Shown here piece by piece: positions 34,549 through 41,158 of a stretch of 64,000 nt of DNA (position 1 is the stretch's first letter; each line of letters begins with the position of its first letter). The notes beneath the pieces are model-generated. The model had not been told where the DNA came from. It made no database searches and was given only the letters and a program-made list of their open reading frames with translations. The position numbers and the translations under genes were made by a program. The DNA is from Clostridium sp. KNHs214 (GTDB taxonomy: Bacteria > Bacillota > Clostridia > Clostridiales > Clostridiaceae): NCBI RefSeq assembly GCF_000744935.1, contig NZ_JQMW01000004.1:110869-174868 (forward strand), given 5' to 3'.

Positions 34549-35682
34549 TTATATTTCCTCCTTAAAATCAGCTTCTGCCGTATTATTTAATTTAATTGAT
34601 TGTCTTTTATCTGAACTAGGAACTAAGGTAGGTTTGCCTTGAGGTTTTTCCACCAAATCTCCTAGAATACTTTTAAATTTCTTCTTACCTAGTAATTTTT
34701 CCATAGCTGTAATACCAAGTAATGATTGAGTATAGATGTCTGTAATACCATTATCATTACAAACTTTAATGACTGCTTCTTCACTTGCATATTTACGATT
34801 GGAACGTCCTTCAACAAGCTTAAACCCTGTCCATTCTTTGCCCTCTCGTATTGAAAGGTCGGTAGCATATGCATAAACATCACTAGCCCAAGTTGAAAGC
34901 CTATCAGCAACTGTAAGAACTTCTGCTATTTCCTCATCTGATAGAAGAGAAGGTAACTTAAAATCATACTTTGCAAGTGATAGGTGTTCTTCTGCTCTTG
35001 CCCTGCAAGTTTGACGTGCTCTACAGAACCTACAATGTTCTCCAGGTAAAAACTCTCCCTCTCCATTGATAGCAAGTTGTGCCTTTGGTCGAAGTTCTAT
35101 TTCTGCCCAGTTAGTTAATTCATCTGCAGAGATTTCATATGTAGAAACACTCTCAAGACGGGGTTGGCAGATGGTCATTCTTACTCTTTGAATATCATAA
35201 AGGCTATCAAAGAGGGTAAAGGCCCCAAGGGCATATAACTTCATCTGTGGATTGTCCTCAGCAGAGACAGCAACTCCTTTACCATATTTCAAATCAACTA
35301 TGTCCAAGGTAGAATCTGCAATAATAACTAGATCCCCCGTCCCGAAGCCTTCTGGAACATAGCAGGAATAATCCAATCTTTGTTCTATGAGAATAATAGG
35401 GTCCTTACAATATGACCTAACTTCTGTTATTAGTTCAGTAGCATAATCTACATATATATCTGTGTAATTTTCAAGTTCCTCACTATCAAATTCACTAATA
35501 GGTCTTTGTGATTTTATACCTAAGAAGGTTCTTAATTTATGTTCCGATAATTCATGTGCAGCTGTACCTTCAGCAGCAAACACACTTGTAGTGTTTTCGA
35601 ACTGTTCCTCAAGTCTTGCAGATGGTGGACAATGTAACCACCTGTGGGAACTTGAAGCAGACAGAAGTGCATGTTTCCCCAT
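34549..35682 (-). CDS. DUF2800 protein, Cas4/RecB-like nuclease family
   Basis: 377 residues. LSASSSHRWLHCPPSARLEE, TAAHELSEHKL, GTGDLVIIADSTLDIVDLKYG and a C-terminal Cys cluster GEHCRFCRARQTCRAR. The D-x(n)-D-x-K pattern and Cys cluster suggest a PD-(D/E)XK nuclease with an iron-sulphur site (C near 15 plus the C-terminal three), like Cas4 and AddB. Likely recombination or DNA end processing together with the DUF2815 protein. Overlaps the upstream gene by 1 nt. Confidence 0.88.
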   Translation of the reverse strand: MGKHALLSASSSHRWLHCPPSARLEEQFENTTSVFAAEGTAAHELSEHKLRTFLGIKSQRPISEFDSEELENYTDIYVDYATELITEVRSYCKDPIILIEQRLDYSCYVPEGFGTGDLVIIADSTLDIVDLKYGKGVAVSAEDNPQMKLYALGAFTLFDSLYDIQRVRMTICQPRLESVSTYEISADELTNWAEIELRPKAQLAINGEGEFLPGEHCRFCRARQTCRARAEEHLSLAKYDFKLPSLLSDEEIAEVLTVADRLSTWASDVYAYATDLSIREGKEWTGFKLVEGRSNRKYASEEAVIKVCNDNGITDIYTQSLLGITAMEKLLGKKKFKSILGDLVEKPQGKPTLVPSSDKRQSIKLNNTAEADFKEEI

Positions 35683-35990
35683 TAAAGCACCTCTGCTTCC
35701 TTGAGAAGATCCTTATAACAAGAAGGGTCAATATCAGTTAGCTTATTTGCACCGTATTTTATAATGAGTGCTTTAACTTCAAGCTGTTTTCCACCTTGAG
35801 ATTTAGCAGCTAAGACAGCTCGTACTTCCTCAATGGTAATTGGCTCTTCCTTTGGTGGAACTACTTCTTTAGAAGTTACTGGTACTTCTGCTGTATTGTT
35901 ATTTCCCATTGCATTTACTAAGGATTCAATACTATTAGCAAGACCCCTTAAATCCGCTACTACATCAAGTGCTAGTTTAATTTTACTCAT
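35682..35990 (-). CDS. Phage hypothetical protein with C-terminal helical repeat
   Basis: 102 residues. N-terminal helix (LALDVVADLRGLANSIESLV), a Pro/Val-rich linker, then TIEEVRAVLAAKSQGGKQLE with VKALIIKYGANKLTDID, a small helical domain seen in many phage proteins that databases sometimes label rRNA biogenesis protein Rrp5 (I reject that name). Precedes the DUF2800 gene with a TAATG overlap. Probably a helper of the DUF2800/DUF2815 recombination set. Confidence 0.78.
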   Translation of the reverse strand: MSKIKLALDVVADLRGLANSIESLVNAMGNNNTAEVPVTSKEVVPPKEEPITIEEVRAVLAAKSQGGKQLEVKALIIKYGANKLTDIDPSCYKDLLKEAEVL

Positions 35991-36715
35991 GATGCAAATA
36001 CCTCCTTATTCCCTATAAGTAGTAATCTAAAAGTTTCTCTTCCCTTTGGAGTGATTAATGTCTGAACTCCTACCCAACCGGTTTTATCATTTTTAGACTC
36101 TTTAAGTTCAAATAGTCCATTGTTCTTATCTGCAAAGGGTTTTAATTGGCCTTTTCCATCTCTGTAGATAAACTTCTTATCTAGCAGAAAATTGATAAAA
36201 ATCTTTTGCTGTACCCCTAATTCCTTTGCAGTGTCTCTGAAATTAGTCAGAAGGTTTCTATCCACTAAATCATCAAAATACTCTGCTTTAGGTTGCATAA
36301 TTGCATTTTGTACAGCAAGTCTAGAGTTTTCAATTTGTAAATACTTAATTTTGCTATCAGCCATTTTTAATGCTCTAGACATTACCATCTCTGGTGTGTT
36401 CCATGCTTTCTCAAGTGCTATGAAATATTGGCGAGCCATTTTTCCTTTTTCAGTTCTTTGAATCATACAGAGTTCTTTCGCCATTGGGATTGTTATTTCA
36501 TAATCAGTAACTGCTCTTTTAACTTCCCTTGAACCTTCATTTTGAACTTGCTTAATTTTGAGCGAGTTGAAATCTATCCCTTGGCTAAAGCCATATTCAC
36601 ACATTCTGGGAAACCAATCCTTGAAATGTGTTTTAACTTCTAAAAATTGATGAAGTTCTCTTGCTGATACAGTTGGATCAACCTTGCTATAATCAACCTT
36701 GATTAAATCATTCAT
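35987..36715 (-). CDS. Phage antirepressor (AntA N-domain, KilA-C-type C-domain)
   Basis: About 242 residues. N-terminal AntA/AntB-type domain (SARELHQFLEVKTHFKDWF; GIDFNSLKI; YEITIPMAKELCMIQRTEKG) and C-terminal ANT/KilAC domain (FRDTAKELGVQQKIFINFLL, FIYRDGKGQLKPFA). ATG 36715, after GAGGAGGTTACAGAGC, is the correct start; it overlaps the upstream gene by 8 nt. Antirepressors of this type inactivate the lysogenic repressor, here presumably the XRE protein at 39.0-39.4 kb. Confidence 0.92.
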   Translation of the reverse strand: MNDLIKVDYSKVDPTVSARELHQFLEVKTHFKDWFPRMCEYGFSQGIDFNSLKIKQVQNEGSREVKRAVTDYEITIPMAKELCMIQRTEKGKMARQYFIALEKAWNTPEMVMSRALKMADSKIKYLQIENSRLAVQNAIMQPKAEYFDDLVDRNLLTNFRDTAKELGVQQKIFINFLLDKKFIYRDGKGQLKPFADKNNGLFELKESKNDKTGWVGVQTLITPKGRETFRLLLIGNKEVFAS

Positions 36716-37040
36716 GCTCTGTAACCTCCTCACATATGTCATTAAAATATCTAACTGGAATATCATTTTTGATCGCAAAACTTAGTTCTGCTCTCATACC
36801 ATCTGTCAATTTGTTTCCAAAGCACCAAAGTTCATCACTCCGCTTTAATAGTTCAATTCCTAGTTCAATCCCTGCCTTGCGTTCTTCCGGTATATCTTCA
36901 TCAAGAAACTGTGGATTGTGAAGATGTGGTGCAAATGGTATTGAGCCTTTAATATAGGCAAACCGACAGTAACCTTGTGCCTTTCTGGTATTGTGTTCAA
37001 TGTCACCAGCATAGGGTGAGCAAATAAATACTAGCTTCAT
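36708..37040 (-). CDS. DUF4406/deoxyribosyltransferase-like protein
   Basis: 110 residues. Opens KLVFICSPYAGDIEHNTRKA, with later YIKGSIPFAPHLHNPQFLDE and SDELWCFGNKLTDGMRAELS. This is the nucleoside 2-deoxyribosyltransferase-like fold, with Asp and Glu positions of the fold present. Such phage proteins may act in nucleotide metabolism or NAD-linked anti-defence. Start ATG 37040 overlaps the upstream small gene stop (ATGA). Confidence 0.85.
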   Translation of the reverse strand: MKLVFICSPYAGDIEHNTRKAQGYCRFAYIKGSIPFAPHLHNPQFLDEDIPEERKAGIELGIELLKRSDELWCFGNKLTDGMRAELSFAIKNDIPVRYFNDICEEVTEHE

Positions 37041-37195
37041 TTTGAACCCCCTTCTGCAACCGCCTTTTCTTTTGGTGCTACTTGTTTTAATAGATCATGT
37101 AATCTTTCTTTTACTTCCTTTTGCTTTGGTCTCAGCTCCTTTAGAACAATATTTGCTCCATTAGGATTGGTGATGGTAATTTTTATAGTTTGCAT
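37037..37195 (-). CDS. Small phage protein (52 residues)
   Basis: 52 residues from ATG 37195: a short N-terminal strand segment (QTIKITITNPNGANIVLKEL) and a charged helix (KQKEVKERLHDLL). GAGGAGGTGGAATCT precedes the ATG. Its stop overlaps the next start as ATGA, indicating translational coupling to the DUF4406-like gene. The 5' leader can fold and partly cover this ribosome binding site (37208-37260). Function unknown. Confidence 0.65.
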   Translation of the reverse strand: MQTIKITITNPNGANIVLKELRPKQKEVKERLHDLLKQVAPKEKAVAEGGSK

Positions 37196-37207
37196 AGATT
37201 CCACCTC

Positions 37208-37260
37208 CTCGTGGTTATTTTCAGAGGGTGTGGTTTTGCCCTCTATATATAAGCCACGAG
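37208..37260 (-). promoter_or_regulatory. Leader hairpin upstream of the 52-residue gene
   Basis: Minus strand CTCGTGG (37254-37260) pairs with CCACGAG (37208-37214), which runs into the ribosome binding site GAGGAGG. An inner stem AGAGGG/CCCTCT (37239-37244 with 37223-37228) supports it. No U-run follows, so it is more likely translational control than termination. Confidence 0.45.
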
Positions 37261-37279
37261 AAATGGAGATGTTGCCCCC

Positions 37280-37672
37280 CTAATCCAAATATTTTTTTAA
37301 CTGCCCTTTAATTCTTTCTAAACGCTTATGTACTGAGGACTTGTTAATACCTTCTTCACGAGCAATTTCGGTTAGAGATTTCTCTTCAAAATATACTTTC
37401 TTTATTAGCTCCTGTTGCTGAGGTAACAGCTTGTCCATAGCAGCATATAAAGCCTTAAGCTCCTCGTTGTTTTCAGCAATTGCTTCAATATCTGATGACT
37501 TGTCCTTAAATTGAAAACCTTGCTCTTCCATATCAGCAATAGAATTATGTCTGCGTGTTTCTGCTCTGTTTTTGTTGTACTCAATTTTTTCAATTTCGAT
37601 AATTACTTCTTCTACCTCAGCTGGTACCTCAATTTCAATAACTTCTCCTGTTGCAAATTCATATTTAATCAT
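37280..37672 (-). CDS. Sigma-70 region 4-like HTH phage regulator
   Basis: 130 residues. The N-terminal half is acidic (VIEIEVPAEVEEVIIEIEKI). The C-terminal half is sigma region 4-like (LLPQQQELIKKVYFEEKSLT, then EIAREEGINKSSVHKRLERI). No region 2 is present, so it is not a full sigma factor. Such proteins are common early regulators in clostridial prophages and integrative elements. AAAAGGAGAATGAAAA precedes ATG 37672. Confidence 0.85.
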   Translation of the reverse strand: MIKYEFATGEVIEIEVPAEVEEVIIEIEKIEYNKNRAETRRHNSIADMEEQGFQFKDKSSDIEAIAENNEELKALYAAMDKLLPQQQELIKKVYFEEKSLTEIAREEGINKSSVHKRLERIKGQLKKYLD

Positions 37673-37970
37673 TTTTCATTCTCCTTTTCATTTTTTATTT
37701 GGGATTTAAATGTTTGTGATGGGGCTAGCTCTGCAGTGGAATGTAAAAAACTCCTGTTTTGAAAAAACAAACTGCAGAGTTTTTACTGTTTGGCAGGTAA
37801 TACCTAAATGTCTAAAAAACATGTCTAGGTACAAAACCCATAGGTCTAAGGGGACATGGCACACGTATGTGCAGTTGATGGAATGTTCTTTTGCAAATAA
37901 AAAAAGATGGCCAGAAAATCACCAATTTCTTGGTAATCATCTGGCCATCTAGTAGCTCTGCGATGAGGTT
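37673..37970. other. Non-coding early regulatory gap
   Basis: 298 bp without a credible gene. It holds the terminator at 37896-37949, an 8-bp inverted repeat CTCTGCAG (about 37729) and CTGCAGAG (about 37772), and direct repeats of ATGTCTA at about 37807 and 37821. No convincing consensus promoter for the sigma-like gene was found, so its expression may rely on antitermination. Confidence 0.5.
37896..37949 (-). terminator. Very strong two-tier terminator after the zinc-ribbon gene
   Basis: Minus strand stem GATGGCCAGA/TCTGGCCATC (10 bp), a 2-nt internal loop, then ATTACCAA/TTGGTGAT closed by GAAA, followed by TTTTTTTATTTG. It is among the most stable hairpins in the window and stands in front of all early lytic genes. 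Confidence 0.88.
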
Positions 37971-38123
37971 TTATTTAGTTTTATAAATTATCTTCTTCAA
38001 TGAATAAAATTGAACAACAACTTTATCCTTGCACCTACACTGAGAAGTTACTGGTCCAACGGTTTGTTCCGTCACATCAAATAACCTTTTATTGCATTTT
38101 GGACATCTTATTTCTTTTGTCAT
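37971..38123 (-). CDS. Small zinc-ribbon protein (Com/Cys-rich type)
   Basis: 50 residues from ATG 38123. CPKC near the N-terminus (EIRCPKCNKRLF) and C-R-C in SQCRCKDK give four zinc ligands; the tail is basic (SLKKIIYKTK). Mu Com, a translational activator, and other small phage zinc ribbons have this look. AAAGGAGTGTGTTGCCT precedes the ATG at rather long spacing. It is the only gene between the lysogeny terminator (38236) and the strong terminator at 37896, so it is alone on its transcript. It may be the first lytic gene. Confidence 0.75.
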   Translation of the reverse strand: MTKEIRCPKCNKRLFDVTEQTVGPVTSQCRCKDKVVVQFYSLKKIIYKTK

Positions 38124-38159
38124 AGGCAACACACTCCTTTATTAATTAACATATAAGCT

Positions 38160-38235
38160 AAATAGCTTACACTATAGGTAAAAAAATATAGTTCTCCCCC
38201 ATGAGTGTAAGCTATATTGCTTACACTCATGGGTT
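38160..38235. promoter_or_regulatory. Operator-like region with 15-bp perfect inverted repeat
   Basis: CCCATGAGTGTAAGC (38198-38212), loop TATATT, and its exact complement at 38219-38233. A further AGCTTACACT copy lies at about 38164. The core GCTTACA/TGTAAGC also occurs near the repressor promoter (39538-39544). Upstream of the first lytic gene, this fits operators for the XRE repressor. A clear -35/-10 pair was not found here. Confidence 0.5.
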
Positions 38236-38258
38236 TAAAAACGCCCCTAATCGGGGCG
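38236..38258 (-). terminator. Terminator of the repressor/ImmA operon
   Basis: Minus strand stem CGCCCC/GGGGCG, loop GATTA, followed by TTTTTAAA. It lies 10 bp after the ImmA stop and isolates the lysogeny operon from the co-oriented lytic genes. Confidence 0.8.
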
Positions 38259-38268
38259 GTTGCTTTCA

Positions 38269-39015
38269 CTATAAGGAAAACTCTATTATTGATGGAGAAC
38301 CAAATTTTATAAGTCCTAACTCTTTCAATCTGTATTCAGCAGCTTGATAAGATACATTAAAAGTACTAACAACTTCCTGAACATATGTAGCGTTTCTGAA
38401 AAAATCAATCTCAGGTGGTAAAGACTTAATTAACTTTATCACCATTCTTTTTGGCATCAGCAAAGCAGAAGATAAATAGTTTGCTTGCCACTCCATACTA
38501 TCTCTGTCATCCCACTGGGACACTGGTTTTGTCTTTCCATTAACAGGTACTGCCCTACACTGGATCATAGGCTCAGTTGGACTATCGCATAAAGACAGTT
38601 GGTTGGGGTCATATGAAAAATAACCTCTATGAAAGATATCGTGTCCCCCTTCATGTCCCATTGTATACCGATATCTATGTTCCTGATCCTCTTCAAGCAG
38701 ATTATTGTCTATTATAACAGTTCTAGCTTTAGCACTGATATATTCTGCTGTATTGGTTTCAGGAATATATACTGGAACTTTATTTGTATCATTAAATACG
38801 GTCATCCCCAAGTATACCCCATTGTGCGATAGATACTGGAAGTCCTGCTTTAAACCAAGATAGTTCAGGACAAAGGAGTCAATATCTATTTCCATAGGGT
38901 TTTTCATTGCTTCTGGACTGAAATCAAAGATGAACTGCTCAGCAATATTATCGATTTCAGCTTTACTCAAAACTGGTACCCCATTCTTCTTTTTTCTATA
39001 AGATGGAAAATACAT
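38269..39015 (-). CDS. ImmA/IrrE family metallopeptidase
   Basis: 248 residues. HEGGH within GHEGGHDIFHRG is the HExxH zinc motif; the third ligand is likely the Glu in SMEWQANYLSSALLMPKR, an arrangement typical of the family. A C-terminal helical HTH-like part (VSTFNVSYQAAEYRLKELGL) follows. Family members cleave partner XRE repressors (ICEBs1 ImmA cuts ImmR). The partner is encoded 9 nt upstream. It should link DNA damage or another signal to prophage induction. Confidence 0.94.
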   Translation of the reverse strand: MYFPSYRKKKNGVPVLSKAEIDNIAEQFIFDFSPEAMKNPMEIDIDSFVLNYLGLKQDFQYLSHNGVYLGMTVFNDTNKVPVYIPETNTAEYISAKARTVIIDNNLLEEDQEHRYRYTMGHEGGHDIFHRGYFSYDPNQLSLCDSPTEPMIQCRAVPVNGKTKPVSQWDDRDSMEWQANYLSSALLMPKRMVIKLIKSLPPEIDFFRNATYVQEVVSTFNVSYQAAEYRLKELGLIKFGSPSIIEFSL

Positions 39016-39024
39016 CGAATAAAA

Positions 39025-39399
39025 TTACCCCTTTCTCTTTTTGAGTTCTTTTACAAACTCCAACCATTCTTCCTCTCCAGCATCTAAATCCCTGGCTGTA
39101 CGAAGTGCTGCACTTACATAGTCCCTCTCCATAATATACTCTGGAAGGTCTGGGGCCACTTCATTACGTTTCTTTCCTGCTAAATCAAGCATTATAGTCT
39201 TATCTTCTTCTGATAACATTAGGATATTAGCAAGAATCTCTAATTTCTCAAGGTCAAATGGATTACGTCTGTCTTTTTCAACGTCACTCAAATATGGCGG
39301 AGTTATGCCTAATTTCTTCGCCATTTCTCTAAGCGTTATTTGCTTTTCCTCCCGCTTTTGTGTGATAAAATCACCAAAATTTAAATATTTTTTACTCAT
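39025..39399 (-). CDS. XRE-family lysogeny repressor
   Basis: About 124 residues. N-terminal XRE HTH (FGDFITQKREEKQITLREMA, then KKLGITPPYLSDVEKDRRNP), and a C-terminal helical acidic tail (ARDLDAGEEEWLEFVKELKK) that could be the ImmA target. ATG 39399 is slightly better placed than ATG 39414, and no strong ribosome binding site precedes either. Transcribed from the consensus promoter at 39563-39591 with a leader of about 150 nt. Co-transcribed with the peptidase gene. Confidence 0.92.
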   Translation of the reverse strand: MSKKYLNFGDFITQKREEKQITLREMAKKLGITPPYLSDVEKDRRNPFDLEKLEILANILMLSEEDKTIMLDLAGKKRNEVAPDLPEYIMERDYVSAALRTARDLDAGEEEWLEFVKELKKRKG

Positions 39400-39562
39400 C
39401 TTTTTTTCACCCATTCTATTAGTTTATGCCTACCTTTTTTATTTTCGCCTATTCCCTTTGGATTATAGGTCTTTCGCTTTGTTGTAGGTCTTTATTCATT
39501 ATTTATCGGGTATATTTTATTTAACAGCTTTTATGCTTGTAAGCAAATCAGCTTATATATGA

Positions 39563-39591
39563 ATTATATACGCAAAAAAACGGCTTGTCAA
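39563..39591 (-). promoter_or_regulatory. Consensus sigma-A promoter for repressor operon
   Basis: Minus strand TTGACA (39586-39591), 17-bp spacer, TATAAT (39563-39568): a perfect match. The -35 lies inside the 3' arm of the terminator at 39574-39625. A TGTAAGC half-site (39538-39544) downstream could permit autoregulation. Confidence 0.85.
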
Positions 39592-39625
39592 TAGATGGAA
39601 TAAAAAAATTTCTCTATCACAAGCC
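39574..39625 (-). terminator. Terminator of the restriction operon
   Basis: Minus strand GGCTTGT-GATAGA pairs with TCTATTG-ACAAGCC (39613-39625 with 39582-39595, one unpaired position), followed by GTTTTTTTGCG. It stops restriction operon transcription right where the repressor promoter begins. Confidence 0.75.
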
Positions 39626-39652
39626 TCTTTGCTTAAACAATTATATACTTTG

Positions 39653-41134
39653 TTATAAATTAAAGTACTCATATGCATTTAGTTGTTTATTCTTGATATA
39701 TAGTTCAAACATCATATGTGCGGGAACTTTCTTTACTAAAATATTACCAACAGCTAACATATCTTTTATCTCTTTAAGTTCAGCAATTCCTTTTTCTTCT
39801 GTAACATCTTTATCAGAAGGAAATAATAAGATATTATACTTCTTATTAAATCCATGTTCAATCATGAACTGTTTATAAATAGCCTCATAAACATATTGCT
39901 TAATTACATCCTCTACTCCTGGATTCCCATTTACTGTATCTACTTCCAAATGTAAATTATAATACTTAGCATCCCATATTACAAAATATTTATCTGTGTT
40001 ATTTCTAAATATACTTATTAGATCTAGTACTAACGATTTCTTTGCTTTATGTCTTTTTTGACTAGGTATTGTTGTTAAATCCTCGTTTGGAATCCAATAC
40101 GGAAATGGAACAAGTTCTTTTAATCTCTTTACTTCTCCAGTTGCCTTAACATATTTAGCTTGTACAATTGTTTGGTCCAATTCCGATATAGCGTTGAGTC
40201 GAGTATTACATTTATTATCTAATACAATTGCACATACCTTTTCCCAAACCAAATTAAAGTCCATTGTACCAAAAAGTTGATATCTATCATCTATATCTTT
40301 ATTAAATTTTCTCTCAAAAAAGGCTAACATTACTTTCAATAAAGTCTGCTTCTTCGCAACAAATTGAATATTAAGTTCTTGATTTATTCTATTAATTACA
40401 TATCTTTCATCTAAGAACCAATTCTCATCAACCTCAAACTCAATTTCAGGTAAAGAAAAAATATTATTTAAACCAACCTCGGATAACATTCTAGATGATT
40501 GTGTAATAACATATTTATGTAACATTCTAAAAAAATCATTATTATTATCTATATTTTCATAGGTAATTAAATCAAAATATATTGGACGATTCTTAATAAC
40601 AAAAGGATCTATTTCATTGACGGTCTTGTCCCAATCTATTTCACCATCTCCGTTTATTTCATAAACATTTTTCTGATTATGATACAACCCATTATCAATA
40701 AAGTCTGTTAGTATATAGATAATTAAATTAAGCATATCTATAGCTTCTTCTGATTCATATACATCGATTGTTCCTACATTACTTTCTACAATCCCATATT
40801 TTCTAAGTACTTGAATTATTAATTTAAGCAATCTGTCTTTTTCTTCAGTAGTATATGTTCTACTAAGATACTTTGGTAAACATTTAATAACAATGTTTTT
40901 ATACAGAATAATGCCTACATACTTAAAAGCAAATTTTTCTAAGTCTTCATCAATCTCATCTGTGTCATTAATTTCTTTCAGTTCAGAATGCGACTTAATT
41001 ATTCTTCTATTTTTATATTTTAGTTTAGAAATCAATTCTTTAGTCTCATCTACAGAAATATCTAGTCTATTACTAATCTGAGACAAGCTAAGTTTTTCTA
41101 GTTCGATAAAATAAGCTGATTTCAATTCTATCAC
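39653..41134 (-). CDS. LlaJI-type restriction nuclease subunit (McrC-like)
   Basis: 493 residues. The C-terminal part shows FVIWDAKYYNLHLEVDTVNG, a PD-(D/E)XK-like D-x-K core, and KQYVYEAIYKQFMIEHGFNK. An N-terminal DNA-binding/adaptor portion has an HTH-like LSLSQISNRLDISVDETKEL. Gene order (two m5C methylases, McrB-like AAA+, this gene) matches LlaJI R2 and the BsuMI nuclease components. It would cut unmethylated DNA with the neighbouring AAA+ subunit. Twenty-four nt separate the two genes. Confidence 0.82.
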   Translation of the reverse strand: MIELKSAYFIELEKLSLSQISNRLDISVDETKELISKLKYKNRRIIKSHSELKEINDTDEIDEDLEKFAFKYVGIILYKNIVIKCLPKYLSRTYTTEEKDRLLKLIIQVLRKYGIVESNVGTIDVYESEEAIDMLNLIIYILTDFIDNGLYHNQKNVYEINGDGEIDWDKTVNEIDPFVIKNRPIYFDLITYENIDNNNDFFRMLHKYVITQSSRMLSEVGLNNIFSLPEIEFEVDENWFLDERYVINRINQELNIQFVAKKQTLLKVMLAFFERKFNKDIDDRYQLFGTMDFNLVWEKVCAIVLDNKCNTRLNAISELDQTIVQAKYVKATGEVKRLKELVPFPYWIPNEDLTTIPSQKRHKAKKSLVLDLISIFRNNTDKYFVIWDAKYYNLHLEVDTVNGNPGVEDVIKQYVYEAIYKQFMIEHGFNKKYNILLFPSDKDVTEEKGIAELKEIKDMLAVGNILVKKVPAHMMFELYIKNKQLNAYEYFNL

Positions 41135-41158
41135 CTACCTTTTTATAAAGATTACATT

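Noticed and set aside
35682-35990. Label 'rRNA biogenesis protein Rrp5' for the 102-residue protein
   Set aside because: The name seen for such phage proteins is a transferred mislabel. Nothing in the sequence or phage context supports a eukaryotic rRNA role.
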